A program made the translations under genes and the position numbers. The notes under the pieces are model-generated. The model searched no databases. It had not been told where the DNA came from and was given only the letters and a program-made list of their open reading frames with translations. A stretch of 51,529 nt of DNA from Calditerrivibrio nitroreducens. GTDB taxonomy: Bacteria > Chrysiogenota > Deferribacteres > Deferribacterales > Calditerrivibrionaceae. How positions within the stretch are numbered: the first letter of the stretch is position 1; every line of letters starts with the position of its first letter. Positions 36,023-44,229 of the stretch are shown piece by piece. The stretch covers positions 1-51,529 of the forward strand of contig PNIN01000039.1 of the NCBI GenBank assembly GCA_002878065.1, written 5' to 3'.

Positions 36023-37476
36023 ATCTGGCTCATTATTTTAAGGGCCTTATCCAATCTTTGTATAAGATCTTCAACCGAAAGAAGTGTAACTATCTTATCC
36101 AGATCGGCACCTTTTGTAAGCCCTGTAACCCCTACTCTTAAGACCATAAAAAGTGCCTTTCCTTTTACACCCACTGACTTCTGGATTTCTGCAGTAATTT
36201 GTTTGTATTCTTCAGCTGTAATATATGTTTTCCCCAATATGGCATCTCTAAAAGCTTCCAAAACAGCTTTTGACGTGGGAAGTTTTAAAAGTTCAACCGC
36301 TTCACCATCTAAGTTTTCATTAAATTCGGTATAAACTTTGAAAAGATCCGGGAGCTCGGTAAAAATTTCAAATTTTTCCCTCAAAGAAAAGATCATATCT
36401 GGGATATTTACCTTATACTTATTCTTAAAATCTTCCGTCATAAGTCCAGCTTTTTCTAAAAAAGGGATGGCTTCAGAAAATAAACGATCTTTGTCAAGGG
36501 TTCTGATGTAATGACCATTCATCCATTTGAGCTTTGCAAAATCGAATACAGCTGAGCTTTTTGATATTCTATCAAGGGTAAATAGCGAGATAATCTCCTC
36601 TTTTCCCATAATTTCTTTATCATCAGGTGCAGACCAGCTGAGGAGGGCCAGGAAATTAAACATAGCCTCTGGCAGATAGCCTTTATCTTTGAAAAGGTTA
36701 AGGGAGGTATCCCCATGTCTTTTACTTAGCTTGGAATGATCACTACCCAAAATCATTGGGATATGCACAAAGATAGGTAGTTTGAAATTAAGAGCATTAT
36801 ATATAAGGATCTGTTTTGGTGTATTATTTAGGTGATCATCCCCTCTTATAACGTGGGTTATATGCATAAGTGCGTCATCTATTACAACTGCAAAATTATA
36901 AGTGGGGATGCCATCAGGACGAACTATTACAAAATCCCCAAAGGTATCTGTGGGGAATAAAACATCTCCTTTGATGAAATCTTTCACAAGCACCTCTTTT
37001 TCTTTCACATGAAACCTTATGGAGGGCTTGATACCACTATTTTTAAGTCTAATTTTCTCTTCACTGATCAAATTTCTGCATTTGCCATTGTATATCGGTT
37101 GTCTTCCTTCCATTTTTGCTTTTTCTCTTTCAGCTTCCAGTTCATCTTTGGAGCAAAAACACTCATAGGCAAACCCTTCTGATATGAGTTTTTTTACATA
37201 TTCATCATATATAAGTAGTCTTTCACTCTGTCTGTATGGGCCAAAATCTCCCCCCACAATAGGCCCCTCATCCCAATCAAGTCCAAGCCATTTTAGGTCT
37301 TCGTATATTATATTTTCAGATTCTAAGGTGGATCTTTCAAGATCGGTATCTTCTATTCTTAAGATAAAAACACCATTATTTTTTTTAGCGAAAAGATAAT
37401 TAAAAAGGGCTGTTCTGGCATTACCCACATGTATGTGTCCTGTGGGACTGGGGGCAAATCTAACTCTTATTGACAT
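36016..37476 (-). CDS. gltX: Glutamyl-tRNA synthetase
   Basis: A class I synthetase charging tRNA-Glu (possibly also tRNA-Gln if the cell uses transamidation). The HIGH-type motif lies in APSPTGHIHVGNART at the N-terminus and the KMSKS-type motif is KLSKRHGDTS. A cysteine set (CFC...C) after the catalytic core fits a zinc-binding insertion. The length of 486 aa is typical. ATG 37476 has GGAGG upstream. The start codon lies beneath a forward promoter for the divergent cyclase gene. Confidence 0.97.
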   Translation of the reverse strand: MSIRVRFAPSPTGHIHVGNARTALFNYLFAKKNNGVFILRIEDTDLERSTLESENIIYEDLKWLGLDWDEGPIVGGDFGPYRQSERLLIYDEYVKKLISEGFAYECFCSKDELEAEREKAKMEGRQPIYNGKCRNLISEEKIRLKNSGIKPSIRFHVKEKEVLVKDFIKGDVLFPTDTFGDFVIVRPDGIPTYNFAVVIDDALMHITHVIRGDDHLNNTPKQILIYNALNFKLPIFVHIPMILGSDHSKLSKRHGDTSLNLFKDKGYLPEAMFNFLALLSWSAPDDKEIMGKEEIISLFTLDRISKSSAVFDFAKLKWMNGHYIRTLDKDRLFSEAIPFLEKAGLMTEDFKNKYKVNIPDMIFSLREKFEIFTELPDLFKVYTEFNENLDGEAVELLKLPTSKAVLEAFRDAILGKTYITAEEYKQITAEIQKSVGVKGKALFMVLRVGVTGLTKGADLDKIVTLLSVEDLIQRLDKALKIMSQIC

Positions 37477-37498
37477 TATTCCTCCGGTGTATTATAAT
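37470..37498 (+). promoter_or_regulatory. Perfect consensus sigma-70 promoter of the diguanylate cyclase gene
   Basis: TTGACA (37470-37475), 17-nt spacer, TATAAT (37493-37498): both hexamers match consensus exactly. The -35 covers the gltX start codon on the other strand, and the overlapping ATTATAAT is nearly symmetric, so the -10 region could also serve gltX. The predicted start is near 37505. Confidence 0.75.
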
Positions 37499-37517
37499 GT
37501 ATAACATTTGGTTAATT

Positions 37518-38825
37518 ATGAAAAAGTATATACTTATAGCAGACCCTTCAAAAGTGTCAAGATTTGTTTTGGAATACTATCTTTCAGATAAATACAATAT
37601 ACTTATGGCTGAATCTATCGTAGAAGCCAGAAGGATGCTTTCTCTTGCTATCCCTTCCCTTGTGCTGGTGGCGTATGAATTTAAAGATGGTTTTGGGAAT
37701 GAGTTGTGCAGGTATGTAAATGAACATTTTAAAAATGTTCCGGTTGTTATTATCAGCTCTGAAGACAATGATGAAAGAAGGCGGATTGCCATTGAATCAG
37801 GAGCAATAGATTACCTCGTAAGGACAAAAATAGACGATTCCATTGTAAGTTATGTGGATGAACTTGTGGAGCTGATAGAAATATCGAATGTAAGAGGATC
37901 CATTGCCTGTACAATAATAAATCATAAAAATGATGAAGTCATAATCAATAACGTGCTTCACTCCCTTGGGATGCAGGTATTCAATTTTAAGAAAGAGGAT
38001 GATCTGGAGATAGAGTTATTATCCAAAAATCCAGATATTATCATTATAGACCTGGATATAGGTAAGAATAAGGGGCTTGAGCTGATTAAAAAGATCAGGA
38101 AGATGGGAACTATGAAAAAGGTGCCTATCATTATCATAACCGATTCACGAGAGAGTACGGTATTAAGATCACTTATGCTTTTTGGGGCAAATGACTACAC
38201 ATTAAAACCCCTTTCCCCAGAAAGTATAATGCTAAGGGTTACAGCAAATATAAGAACCAAAAAGCTTTATGATTATCTTGACCGCATAAACAATGAGCTT
38301 TATCAAATGGCCACCACAGATCCAATGACTGGACTTTACAATAGAAGGTATATATTAGAGCAGCTCAATATCCTGAATTATAACTTTGAAAGGTATGGAA
38401 CTATGTTCAGTGTTATTCTGATGGATTTAGATAAATTTAAAAATATAAATGATACCTATGGACATGACTGCGGAGATAAAGTGATTATCGATTTTGCCCA
38501 CAGGGTAAAGTCATCTGTAAGGAAAACAGATTTTGTGGGGAGATTTGGTGGGGAAGAGCTGATTGTGGTCTTGCAGAATATAGATGAGGAAAACCTTTAT
38601 AAGATAACAAAAAAGATCCTCTACTCCATCAGAAACTCTTCCGTAAATTATAACAATTTTGTGATATCCTATACAACAAGTATTGGGGTGAAATATTGCA
38701 ACAGTTACTACCCAAATATAGATGAATATATCAAAAAGGCGGATAACCTTCTCTATTTAGCAAAGGAAAATGGCAGAAACAGAGCGTATATCGAAAATTC
38801 CAGTGGTGTGGTGGAGGTTGTTTAG
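37518..38825 (+). CDS. PleD-like diguanylate cyclase (REC-REC-GGDEF)
   Basis: A cyclic di-GMP synthase of 435 aa. The first receiver domain is degenerate: it keeps D9 but has Ala where the phosphoacceptor Asp belongs (VAYEFKDG, residues 51-58). The second receiver has the Asp (IIDLDIG) and the conserved lysine (YTLKPL). The GGDEF domain has an active GGEEL and, 5 residues before it, the inhibitory I-site RxxD (RKTD), so feedback inhibition is likely. This is the PleD layout. ATG 37518 is used because a promoter ends at 37498; upstream in-frame starts overlap it. No ribosome site is seen. Confidence 0.92.
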   Translation: MKKYILIADPSKVSRFVLEYYLSDKYNILMAESIVEARRMLSLAIPSLVLVAYEFKDGFGNELCRYVNEHFKNVPVVIISSEDNDERRRIAIESGAIDYLVRTKIDDSIVSYVDELVELIEISNVRGSIACTIINHKNDEVIINNVLHSLGMQVFNFKKEDDLEIELLSKNPDIIIIDLDIGKNKGLELIKKIRKMGTMKKVPIIIITDSRESTVLRSLMLFGANDYTLKPLSPESIMLRVTANIRTKKLYDYLDRINNELYQMATTDPMTGLYNRRYILEQLNILNYNFERYGTMFSVILMDLDKFKNINDTYGHDCGDKVIIDFAHRVKSSVRKTDFVGRFGGEELIVVLQNIDEENLYKITKKILYSIRNSSVNYNNFVISYTTSIGVKYCNSYYPNIDEYIKKADNLLYLAKENGRNRAYIENSSGVVEVV

Positions 38826-39072
38826 ATTAGTTACCTTAATTTTTATAATAAATCATAATAGTATCGATTCCATTTGACTGTGCGGTGGAGATGTCTCTGC
38901 TATTTATTTTATGGACTATGGGGTGACGGCAATAATATTGATTATTGAAATGTTTGGAAATGGTTTTATGTTAAATAATAATGCCCCTCATTTTTAATGT
39001 TTATCCCGCATGGTTATAAATAAATTCTCAAAACTCAAGGGGTATTGGAAGAATTCAAAAAAAGAGGTGAAG

Positions 39073-39579
39073 ATGAGTTTTAAAGATATCGAGAAAATAC
39101 AACGATTCATAAGTGAGTTACTGATACATGAAGGTGATTTTGAAAAGGATAAAAATATTCTCGTAAATTTGCAAAAATCGATACTGTGCTTTTCTATGGA
39201 AGATGAGAAAAATTTTGACTACAAAAAAGCAGATGAGATCGCATCAGTATTGCTTAACAAACTATTGGGTGAGAAAAACAATGAATCTATAGTAGCAGAT
39301 ATTGGAAGGTATGCTTTTACTGCTGAAATCGATAATTACTTAATCAACATAAAGAATAGTTTTTTGTCTGATGATTATGCAATTCACAAGCTTGAATTAG
39401 ATATATCTTCGTCAAAAGTGACCACATACTTCCAAAATAAAACGGATGGAGGGATAAAAGTAGTAAAAGTGTCTAAGGAAGGTATTTTGTTTTTGGATGA
39501 TGCTATCATAGGGGTGATAGATGGCGAATTTTACCAGAAGGTTTACGATTATCTTACTCAAGAATGGAATAATGAATGA
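39073..39579 (+). CDS. Protein of unknown function, 168 aa
   Basis: I recognise no family. The protein is hydrophilic, with a helical N-terminal half (DIEKIQRFISELL, KADEIASVLLNKLL) and a beta-rich C-terminal half. It has no signal peptide, membrane segment or metal motif, and a single cysteine (ILCFS). ATG 39073 is chosen for the AGAGGTG ribosome site; the frame opens at 39010 without one. The 184-bp stretch before it shows no clear promoter. It stands between the cyclase and the small zinc-ribbon gene. Confidence 0.6.
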   Translation: MSFKDIEKIQRFISELLIHEGDFEKDKNILVNLQKSILCFSMEDEKNFDYKKADEIASVLLNKLLGEKNNESIVADIGRYAFTAEIDNYLINIKNSFLSDDYAIHKLELDISSSKVTTYFQNKTDGGIKVVKVSKEGILFLDDAIIGVIDGEFYQKVYDYLTQEWNNE

Positions 39580-39660
39580 TATCGAGGGCAATAATTAACA
39601 ATAGCTGATTGTAATTTAACGAAGGATGTGTATCTTTTTTACACTCTTAGGAGGTATGCT

Positions 39661-39825
39661 ATGGCCAGGACAATGTGTAAGATTTCACCAAAGGATGATT
39701 ACGATAAGTTTATAGAATCTATACAAAATCCTAAGTTTTACTGCAAATCATGCGGTAGAGTGGCAAATCAGGAGAAGAGATTGTGCAAATCTGAAAAGAT
39801 CCCAGACAGTAAGAAAAATGGGTAA
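39661..39825 (+). CDS. Small zinc-ribbon-like protein, 54 aa
   Basis: A short protein with a CxxC pair (FYCKSCGRVA) followed by a further cysteine (RLCKSEK) and one near the N-terminus (RTMCKI), a plausible four-cysteine metal site. Excellent ribosome site AGGAGG 6 nt before the ATG, which supports real translation. I cannot name a family. It precedes the dehydratase/activase operon by about 100 nt and may be an accessory factor, but only position suggests this. Confidence 0.6.
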   Translation: MARTMCKISPKDDYDKFIESIQNPKFYCKSCGRVANQEKRLCKSEKIPDSKKNG

Positions 39826-39890
39826 ATTGGTGAGTCGGTTAATCATGGAATGGGTGGATGTGGAATATCCTTGTTTTTTTCTAAAAAAGG

Positions 39891-39896
39891 TATAAT
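39891..39896 (+). promoter_or_regulatory. -10 element before the dehydratase operon
   Basis: A perfect TATAAT, with no convincing -35 at standard spacing (TTGTTT at 39871-39876 is 14 nt away). Predicted start about 39903, giving a leader of 20-30 nt. Confidence 0.35.
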
Positions 39897-39923
39897 TTGT
39901 ATTGTTGTAAAAAAATTGTGAGT

Positions 39924-40226
39924 ATGGTTATGAGTAGATGGATGATAGTTTATAAAAATATGAGATGGGATGAGATCGAATTTCAGGTGGATGAGCAGGA
40001 GATCCAGATAAAGGTCTTACGAAAGAATGAGGCTTTGAAAGGGAAAATTGTAAAACAGAACGATTTTACCAAAGTTTACAGAGTAACGCTGAATGATGGC
40101 AGGGAAGTTGATATTGCGGATTTTGATGAGATCGACAATTTTTTTGAAAAAAATACGATAATTTTCAAAAATCGCACCGGTCTACATAGAGAGATAAGAA
40201 GATACATCGATTATAGTCTTCAATGA
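39924..40226 (+). CDS. Unknown small protein coupled to the dehydratase subunit
   Basis: A protein of about 100 aa that I cannot assign. It is beta-rich and charged (IEFQVDEQEIQIKVLRKNE, KVYRVTLNDGREVDIADFDEID) with a basic C-terminal helix. Starts at 39924 (used), 39930 or a GTG at 39918 are possible; no clear ribosome site. Its stop overlaps the dehydratase-like start as ATGA, so translation is coupled and the two products are probably made in a fixed ratio. A structural or cluster-assembly partner is conceivable. Confidence 0.55.
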   Translation: MVMSRWMIVYKNMRWDEIEFQVDEQEIQIKVLRKNEALKGKIVKQNDFTKVYRVTLNDGREVDIADFDEIDNFFEKNTIIFKNRTGLHREIRRYIDYSLQ

Positions 40227-41221
40227 AGAAAGTGGGGTTTACCACAACTATACCTGTGGAAATAATTCTTTCTGCCGGGAAGATCCCCGTAGATCTTAAT
40301 AATATCTTTATAACATCAAAATCTCCCCACAAGAAGATCTCCTTTGCGGAAGAGTATGGGTTGCCAAGAAATTGCTGTAACTGGATCAAGGGGATGCTTG
40401 CCGTAGTAATGGATAATGCCGTGGATGAAGTAATTGCTGTAACAGAAGGGGATTGTAGCAATACTCATGCACTGATGGAGATTCTCCGTTCAGAGGGGGT
40501 TCCGGTTTACACTTTTGCCTACCCTTATGGTGAAAAGGATAAGTATAATTTTATAAAAGAACAGATGGAACATCTTGCTAAATCTATTGGTGGTAATTTA
40601 AAGGAAAGTATAGAGATTGCAAAAAGATTAAAGCCTCTGAGGGAAAAGCTCATCTATCTTGATAGGTTGACCATTGATGGTTATGTGAGCGGTTTTGAAA
40701 ATCATCTCTGGCTTGTATCCTCCACAGATTTCAACTCTGATCCCCAAAGATTTGAACAGGAATTGGAGAGCTTTCTTGGTGAAGCGGTACAAAGAGAGAA
40801 GAAAGAACACAAAATAAAGCTTGGTGTAATAGGGGTGCCTCCAATATTCACAGATCTATATCAATTTTTGGAGGGTAAAGGGGTTTCTGTTGTGTTTAAT
40901 GAAATTCAAAGGCAGTTTTCGATGCCTTTTATGCATGACGATTACATACAAAACTTTATCGATTACACCTACCCCTATGATATTTACCACAGGTTGAAAG
41001 ATATAAAAAAAGAGATACAGTCAAGAGGGCTGGATGGTATTATTCATTATGTTCAATCATTTTGCTACCGACAGATACAGGATGTGATTATTAAAAAGGA
41101 GATTGATATCCCGGTAATTACGATAGAAGGGAATGAACCGGAAGGGCTGGATGCAAGGACAAAGATAAGGTTAGAATCGTTTATTGAGATGTTGGAAGCT
41201 AAAAAATGTATGCGGGCATAG
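40223..41221 (+). CDS. 2-hydroxyacyl-CoA dehydratase-family protein, double-cubane type
   Basis: A 332-aa relative of the 2-hydroxyglutaryl-CoA dehydratase/benzoyl-CoA reductase B-C subunits. Conserved cysteines able to hold a [4Fe-4S]-type cluster are C51/C52 (GLPRNCCNW), C78 (EGDCSN) and C281 (QSFCYRQ). Only one such subunit is present, next to its own activase. That fits double-cubane cluster proteins (homodimers reduced by a dedicated ATPase) better than the two-subunit dehydratases. Substrate unknown. It overlaps the upstream gene by 4 nt and the activase by 16 nt. A fermentative dehydratase cannot be fully excluded. Confidence 0.75.
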   Translation: MKKVGFTTTIPVEIILSAGKIPVDLNNIFITSKSPHKKISFAEEYGLPRNCCNWIKGMLAVVMDNAVDEVIAVTEGDCSNTHALMEILRSEGVPVYTFAYPYGEKDKYNFIKEQMEHLAKSIGGNLKESIEIAKRLKPLREKLIYLDRLTIDGYVSGFENHLWLVSSTDFNSDPQRFEQELESFLGEAVQREKKEHKIKLGVIGVPPIFTDLYQFLEGKGVSVVFNEIQRQFSMPFMHDDYIQNFIDYTYPYDIYHRLKDIKKEIQSRGLDGIIHYVQSFCYRQIQDVIIKKEIDIPVITIEGNEPEGLDARTKIRLESFIEMLEAKKCMRA

Positions 41222-41979
41222 ATTTAGGCAGTAGATTTGTAAAGATAGCTATGCTGTTTGATGGTAAAGTAGAATATAGGTTATACGATACCGTTGAATT
41301 TTATAGAAAATATGTAAAAAGAATAGATGGTGAACTCTTAATAGATCCATCTTTTTTACCAGAAATGCCGGAGAGAATCGTTGCCACCGGGTATGGTAGA
41401 AATCTTTTAAATTTTAAAAATGTTGAAGTTATATCAGAGATAAAAGCTCATTACCGTGGAGCATTGGAGCAGATCGATTTAGATAATTTTGTTTTAATAG
41501 ATATTGGCGGACAGGATAGCAAAGTTATCGTTGTCAGGGATCGATATATAGAAGACTTTGTCATGAATGATAAATGTGCCGCAAGCTCAGGTAGATTTAT
41601 AGAAACTGCGGCTGATATTTTAAAGACCCCTGTGGAAGAGTTTGGTAGGTGCTATGAAAATGCTGCAAAATTGAGTTCAACATGTTCTGTTTTTGCAGAA
41701 TCGGAGATCATCAGTAAAATAGCTGAGGGTTATTCTCTTGAATCTATTGCGGCGGGTGTTAATGACTCCATTGCCCGCAGGATACTCCCTCTGGTTAAAA
41801 AATATACAAAACATAGTATATATGCCAGTGGTGGGGTTGTGAGACTGAGTGGGGTACTGCACTTTTTATCTATTCATCTTTCGAAAAAGGTTGATGTTTT
41901 GAAAAATCCTCATTACAACGGGGCTATTGGTTGTCTTGCATATTCTGTGGGTCAATCTCTGAAAGCTTTTCACTTATAA
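41206..41979 (+). CDS. Activase of dehydratase/double-cubane protein (BadF/BcrA ASKHA ATPase)
   Basis: An ATP-driven electron donor of the HgdC/BcrA group, 257 aa. It has the ASKHA phosphate loops (YAGIDLGSRFVK and LIDIGGQDSK) and the two cysteines that bridge one [4Fe-4S] cluster across the homodimer: C124 in NDKCAASSGRF and C160 in SSTCSVFAESEIIS. Family members hydrolyse ATP to inject low-potential electrons into the partner cluster. Its 5' end overlaps the partner gene by 16 nt, and its 3' end overlaps the convergent obgE by 56 nt. Confidence 0.9.
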   Translation: MYAGIDLGSRFVKIAMLFDGKVEYRLYDTVEFYRKYVKRIDGELLIDPSFLPEMPERIVATGYGRNLLNFKNVEVISEIKAHYRGALEQIDLDNFVLIDIGGQDSKVIVVRDRYIEDFVMNDKCAASSGRFIETAADILKTPVEEFGRCYENAAKLSSTCSVFAESEIISKIAEGYSLESIAAGVNDSIARRILPLVKKYTKHSIYASGGVVRLSGVLHFLSIHLSKKVDVLKNPHYNGAIGCLAYSVGQSLKAFHL

Positions 41980-42937
41980 ATCTAATTAAATCTTCCACAC
42001 CCTCCATTGTAATGGCTGATATTTTAAAGAAATCTTTATCTTTGATGAAGTTTTCAAAATCTCTTAGATTATCTAAATTTACTGAATCGATTTTTGTGGC
42101 AACCACCACTTCATACTTATTTGCCAATTCTTCAGAATAAGATTTAAGTTCATTTCTTATTTTCAAATAGTTTTCCACCATCGATTCTTCAATTGAGGAG
42201 TCTATAAAATGGAGGATAAACTTAGTTCTTTCAATATGACGTAGAAACTGAATCCCCAGACCGAGTCCCATGTGGGCTCCTTCGATTAAACCTGGCATAT
42301 CGGCTAATACAAATGACCTTCCAAATTCACGTTTTACCACACCTAAATTTGGAGTTAATGTGGTGAACGGGTAATCAGCTATTTTGGGTTTTGCTGCAGA
42401 AACGACAGAAATAAACGTAGATTTACCTGCATTAGGGAATCCCACGATCCCAACATCCGCAATCAGTTTAAGCTCCAGTATGAGGTTTTTTTCCTCCCCC
42501 GGTTCACCAGGTTCGGCAATTCTTGGTGCTCTTTGGGTTGGACTTACAAAAGCTAAATTCCCTCTGCCACCTCTACCACCTTTTGCCACTATTAATTTTT
42601 GACCGTCTTCAAGTATCTCGCCGATTATATCACCGGTTTCAATCTCTTTTACCACTGTACCCAACGGTACATTTATGAGTAGATCGTCACCAGATTTACC
42701 GTTTTGATCATTTCCCCGTCCGTGTTGTCCCCTTTCGGCTTTGTATATATGCTTGTAATTGAGGTCTAAAAGGGTATGCTTTGATTTATCTCCCACCAGA
42801 ATGACATCTCCACCTCTTCCGCCATGTCCACCATCAGGTCCACCTTTGGGGACATACTTCTCCCTGCGGAAGCTTATGCATCCATCACCACCATCTCCAG
42901 CTTTTACAATTATCTTAACAGTATCTATGAACTTCAA
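41924..42937 (-). CDS. obgE: Obg-family GTPase (ObgE/CgtA)
   Basis: An essential GTPase in late 50S ribosome assembly and stress control. The glycine-rich Obg fold is in residues 1-158 (VKAGDGGDGCISFRREKYVP, GGPDGGHGGRGGD) and the G domain follows, with GFPNAGKST, DMPG and TKID. At 337 aa it lacks the optional C-terminal domain. AGAGG precedes the ATG. A terminator lies between rpmA and this gene, 18 nt before the start. Its last 56 nt overlap the activase gene tail to tail. Confidence 0.97.
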   Translation of the reverse strand: MKFIDTVKIIVKAGDGGDGCISFRREKYVPKGGPDGGHGGRGGDVILVGDKSKHTLLDLNYKHIYKAERGQHGRGNDQNGKSGDDLLINVPLGTVVKEIETGDIIGEILEDGQKLIVAKGGRGGRGNLAFVSPTQRAPRIAEPGEPGEEKNLILELKLIADVGIVGFPNAGKSTFISVVSAAKPKIADYPFTTLTPNLGVVKREFGRSFVLADMPGLIEGAHMGLGLGIQFLRHIERTKFILHFIDSSIEESMVENYLKIRNELKSYSEELANKYEVVVATKIDSVNLDNLRDFENFIKDKDFFKISAITMEGVEDLIRFISEKLSEIDPQNMQDNQ

Positions 42938-42955
42938 TTTAAAACCTCTTTACGT

Positions 42956-42982
42956 AAAAAAAAAGGGTGCATATGCACCCTT
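42956..42982 (-). terminator. Terminator between rpmA and obgE
   Basis: A perfect 20-nt palindrome (42963-42982; stem GGGTGC/GCACCC) is followed on the minus strand by nine T residues. The obgE start codon is 18 nt further, so read-through would be needed unless a promoter is hidden. Confidence 0.85.
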
Positions 42983-43006
42983 AAATGTCTTAGGGGGAAT
43001 ATATTA

Positions 43007-43270
43007 TTAAGCTGTCTGCTCTGTATATACTGAAACAAATTTACCTCTTGAGCCTTTATCTTCAAATTTTACCTTTCCATCAACGAGAGCGAAAAGGGTA
43101 TAATCTTTGCCGCAACCTACATTTTTACCAGGTTTAAACTGTGTTCCTCTCTGTCTAACTATGATATTTCCAGCCACAACTACCTGGCCATCAGATCTTT
43201 TTACTCCAAGGCGTTTACTGTGACTATCCCTACCGTTTCTTGTACTACCACCAGCTTTCTTGTGAGCCAT
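43007..43270 (-). CDS. rpmA: 50S ribosomal protein L27
   Basis: L27 reaches the peptidyl-transferase centre with its N-terminus. The 87 aa begin [16 protein letters not shown], without the cleavable leader found in Firmicutes, and contain [14 protein letters not shown]. It follows rplU by 10 bp. The terminator at 42956-42982 comes after it. Confidence 0.98.
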   Translation of the reverse strand: MAHKKAGGSTRNGRDSHSKRLGVKRSDGQVVVAGNIIVRQRGTQFKPGKNVGCGKDYTLFALVDGKVKFEDKGSRGKFVSVYTEQTA

Positions 43271-43280
43271 TTCACGCCTC

Positions 43281-43595
43281 CTAACTTACTTTTATATCTT
43301 TTATTTTAATTTTTGTGAGATGTTGCCTATGACCTATCTTCTTTTTGAAGTCATGTCTTGGTCTTCTTTTGAAAGCAATAACCTTTTCACCTCTTGTTTG
43401 TTCAATAATTTCTGCTTCCACAAAGGCACCTTGTACTGTGGGAGCGCCCACCTGCACATTTGAACCATCAGAGACCATAAGCACAGTATCCAACTTTACA
43501 AGAGCACCAGGCTCACCTTCTATCTTTTCAACTTTTATAACATCGCCAGCCTTAACTATATACTGCTTTCCACCTGTTTTTAATATCGCAATCAT
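43281..43595 (-). CDS. rplU: 50S ribosomal protein L21
   Basis: A 104-aa 23S rRNA-binding protein starting [15 protein letters not shown], with the C-terminal [18 protein letters not shown] block. ATG 43595 has GGAGGT just upstream; a GTG at 43607 lies before that site and is rejected. It is the first gene of the L21-L27 operon, with a promoter at 43625-43653. Confidence 0.98.
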   Translation of the reverse strand: MIAILKTGGKQYIVKAGDVIKVEKIEGEPGALVKLDTVLMVSDGSNVQVGAPTVQGAFVEAEIIEQTRGEKVIAFKRRPRHDFKKKIGHRQHLTKIKIKDIKVS

Positions 43596-43624
43596 TGTTA
43601 CCTCCATTTTCTAAAAGGATTGAG

Positions 43625-43653
43625 TTAATAACATCTTTTTTTTAAATAGTCAA
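43625..43653 (-). promoter_or_regulatory. Promoter of rplU-rpmA
   Basis: On the minus strand TTGACT (43648-43653) and TATTAA (43625-43630) are 17 nt apart, with an A8 run in the spacer. The leader would be only about 23 nt, too short for a structured autoregulatory leader. Confidence 0.5.
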
Positions 43654-43683
43654 CTAATTTTTTCAATTTTTGTATGCAAATTG

Positions 43684-44214
43684 CTATTTTTCTCCATCGT
43701 GACTACCTTTGGCGTTTATTATATAAAGAGAGAAAGATACCAGCAGTGTGCCAGCTGCCAGAATGAGGAGCTTTATCATGTCCCAATCTTTCTGGCTTAT
43801 GGAATACTTGAAAAATGTCACTATGAGGACCATCACAACCACTTTTGCTATTTTATCTTTCAGTTGGTCAAGGGAGTGGATGACGAGGATTTTGGATGAT
43901 TTATTATCCTCTTCCAGCAGATCTATTTTGCTGATAAACAATTCATATAGTCCTATACCGAATATGAAAAGTACAGTAGATATGAGGTAGTTGTCTATTG
44001 CTCCGATAATTTTCCCCAGTGATTCCTTCTGGATCGATTCGTAGTAAGAATAGTTTTCGATTGAGTATATTAGCTTTTTAAAAAGGATAAATATATCGAG
44101 TGTTCCCATAAAAATCAGTATTATGGCAGCAAAAACAGATGAAATGACCGCAAATAAAAGAAATAGTCTACTGTGCCAGAGAAGTTTTTCAAAGAATGAT
44201 TCTATCTTTTTCAT
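43684..44214 (-). CDS. YqhA/UPF0114-family membrane protein
   Basis: A 176-aa inner-membrane protein with about four hydrophobic segments (near 17-40, 75-95, 120-137 and 145-165). The start (MKKIESFFEKLLWHSRLFLL) and the middle block (LISTVLFIFGIGLYELFISKIDL) match the UPF0114 family, of unknown function. It lies 15 bp behind leuD on the same strand and lacks an obvious ribosome site. A link to leucine synthesis is not implied. Confidence 0.8.
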   Translation of the reverse strand: MKKIESFFEKLLWHSRLFLLFAVISSVFAAIILIFMGTLDIFILFKKLIYSIENYSYYESIQKESLGKIIGAIDNYLISTVLFIFGIGLYELFISKIDLLEEDNKSSKILVIHSLDQLKDKIAKVVVMVLIVTFFKYSISQKDWDMIKLLILAAGTLLVSFSLYIINAKGSHDGEK

Positions 44215-44229
44215 ACTTTGAATTTTAAT

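Noticed and set aside
38826-39072. Possible small gene or RNA between the cyclase and the 168-aa gene
   Set aside because: No start with ribosome site, no stable fold and no promoter were found in this stretch.
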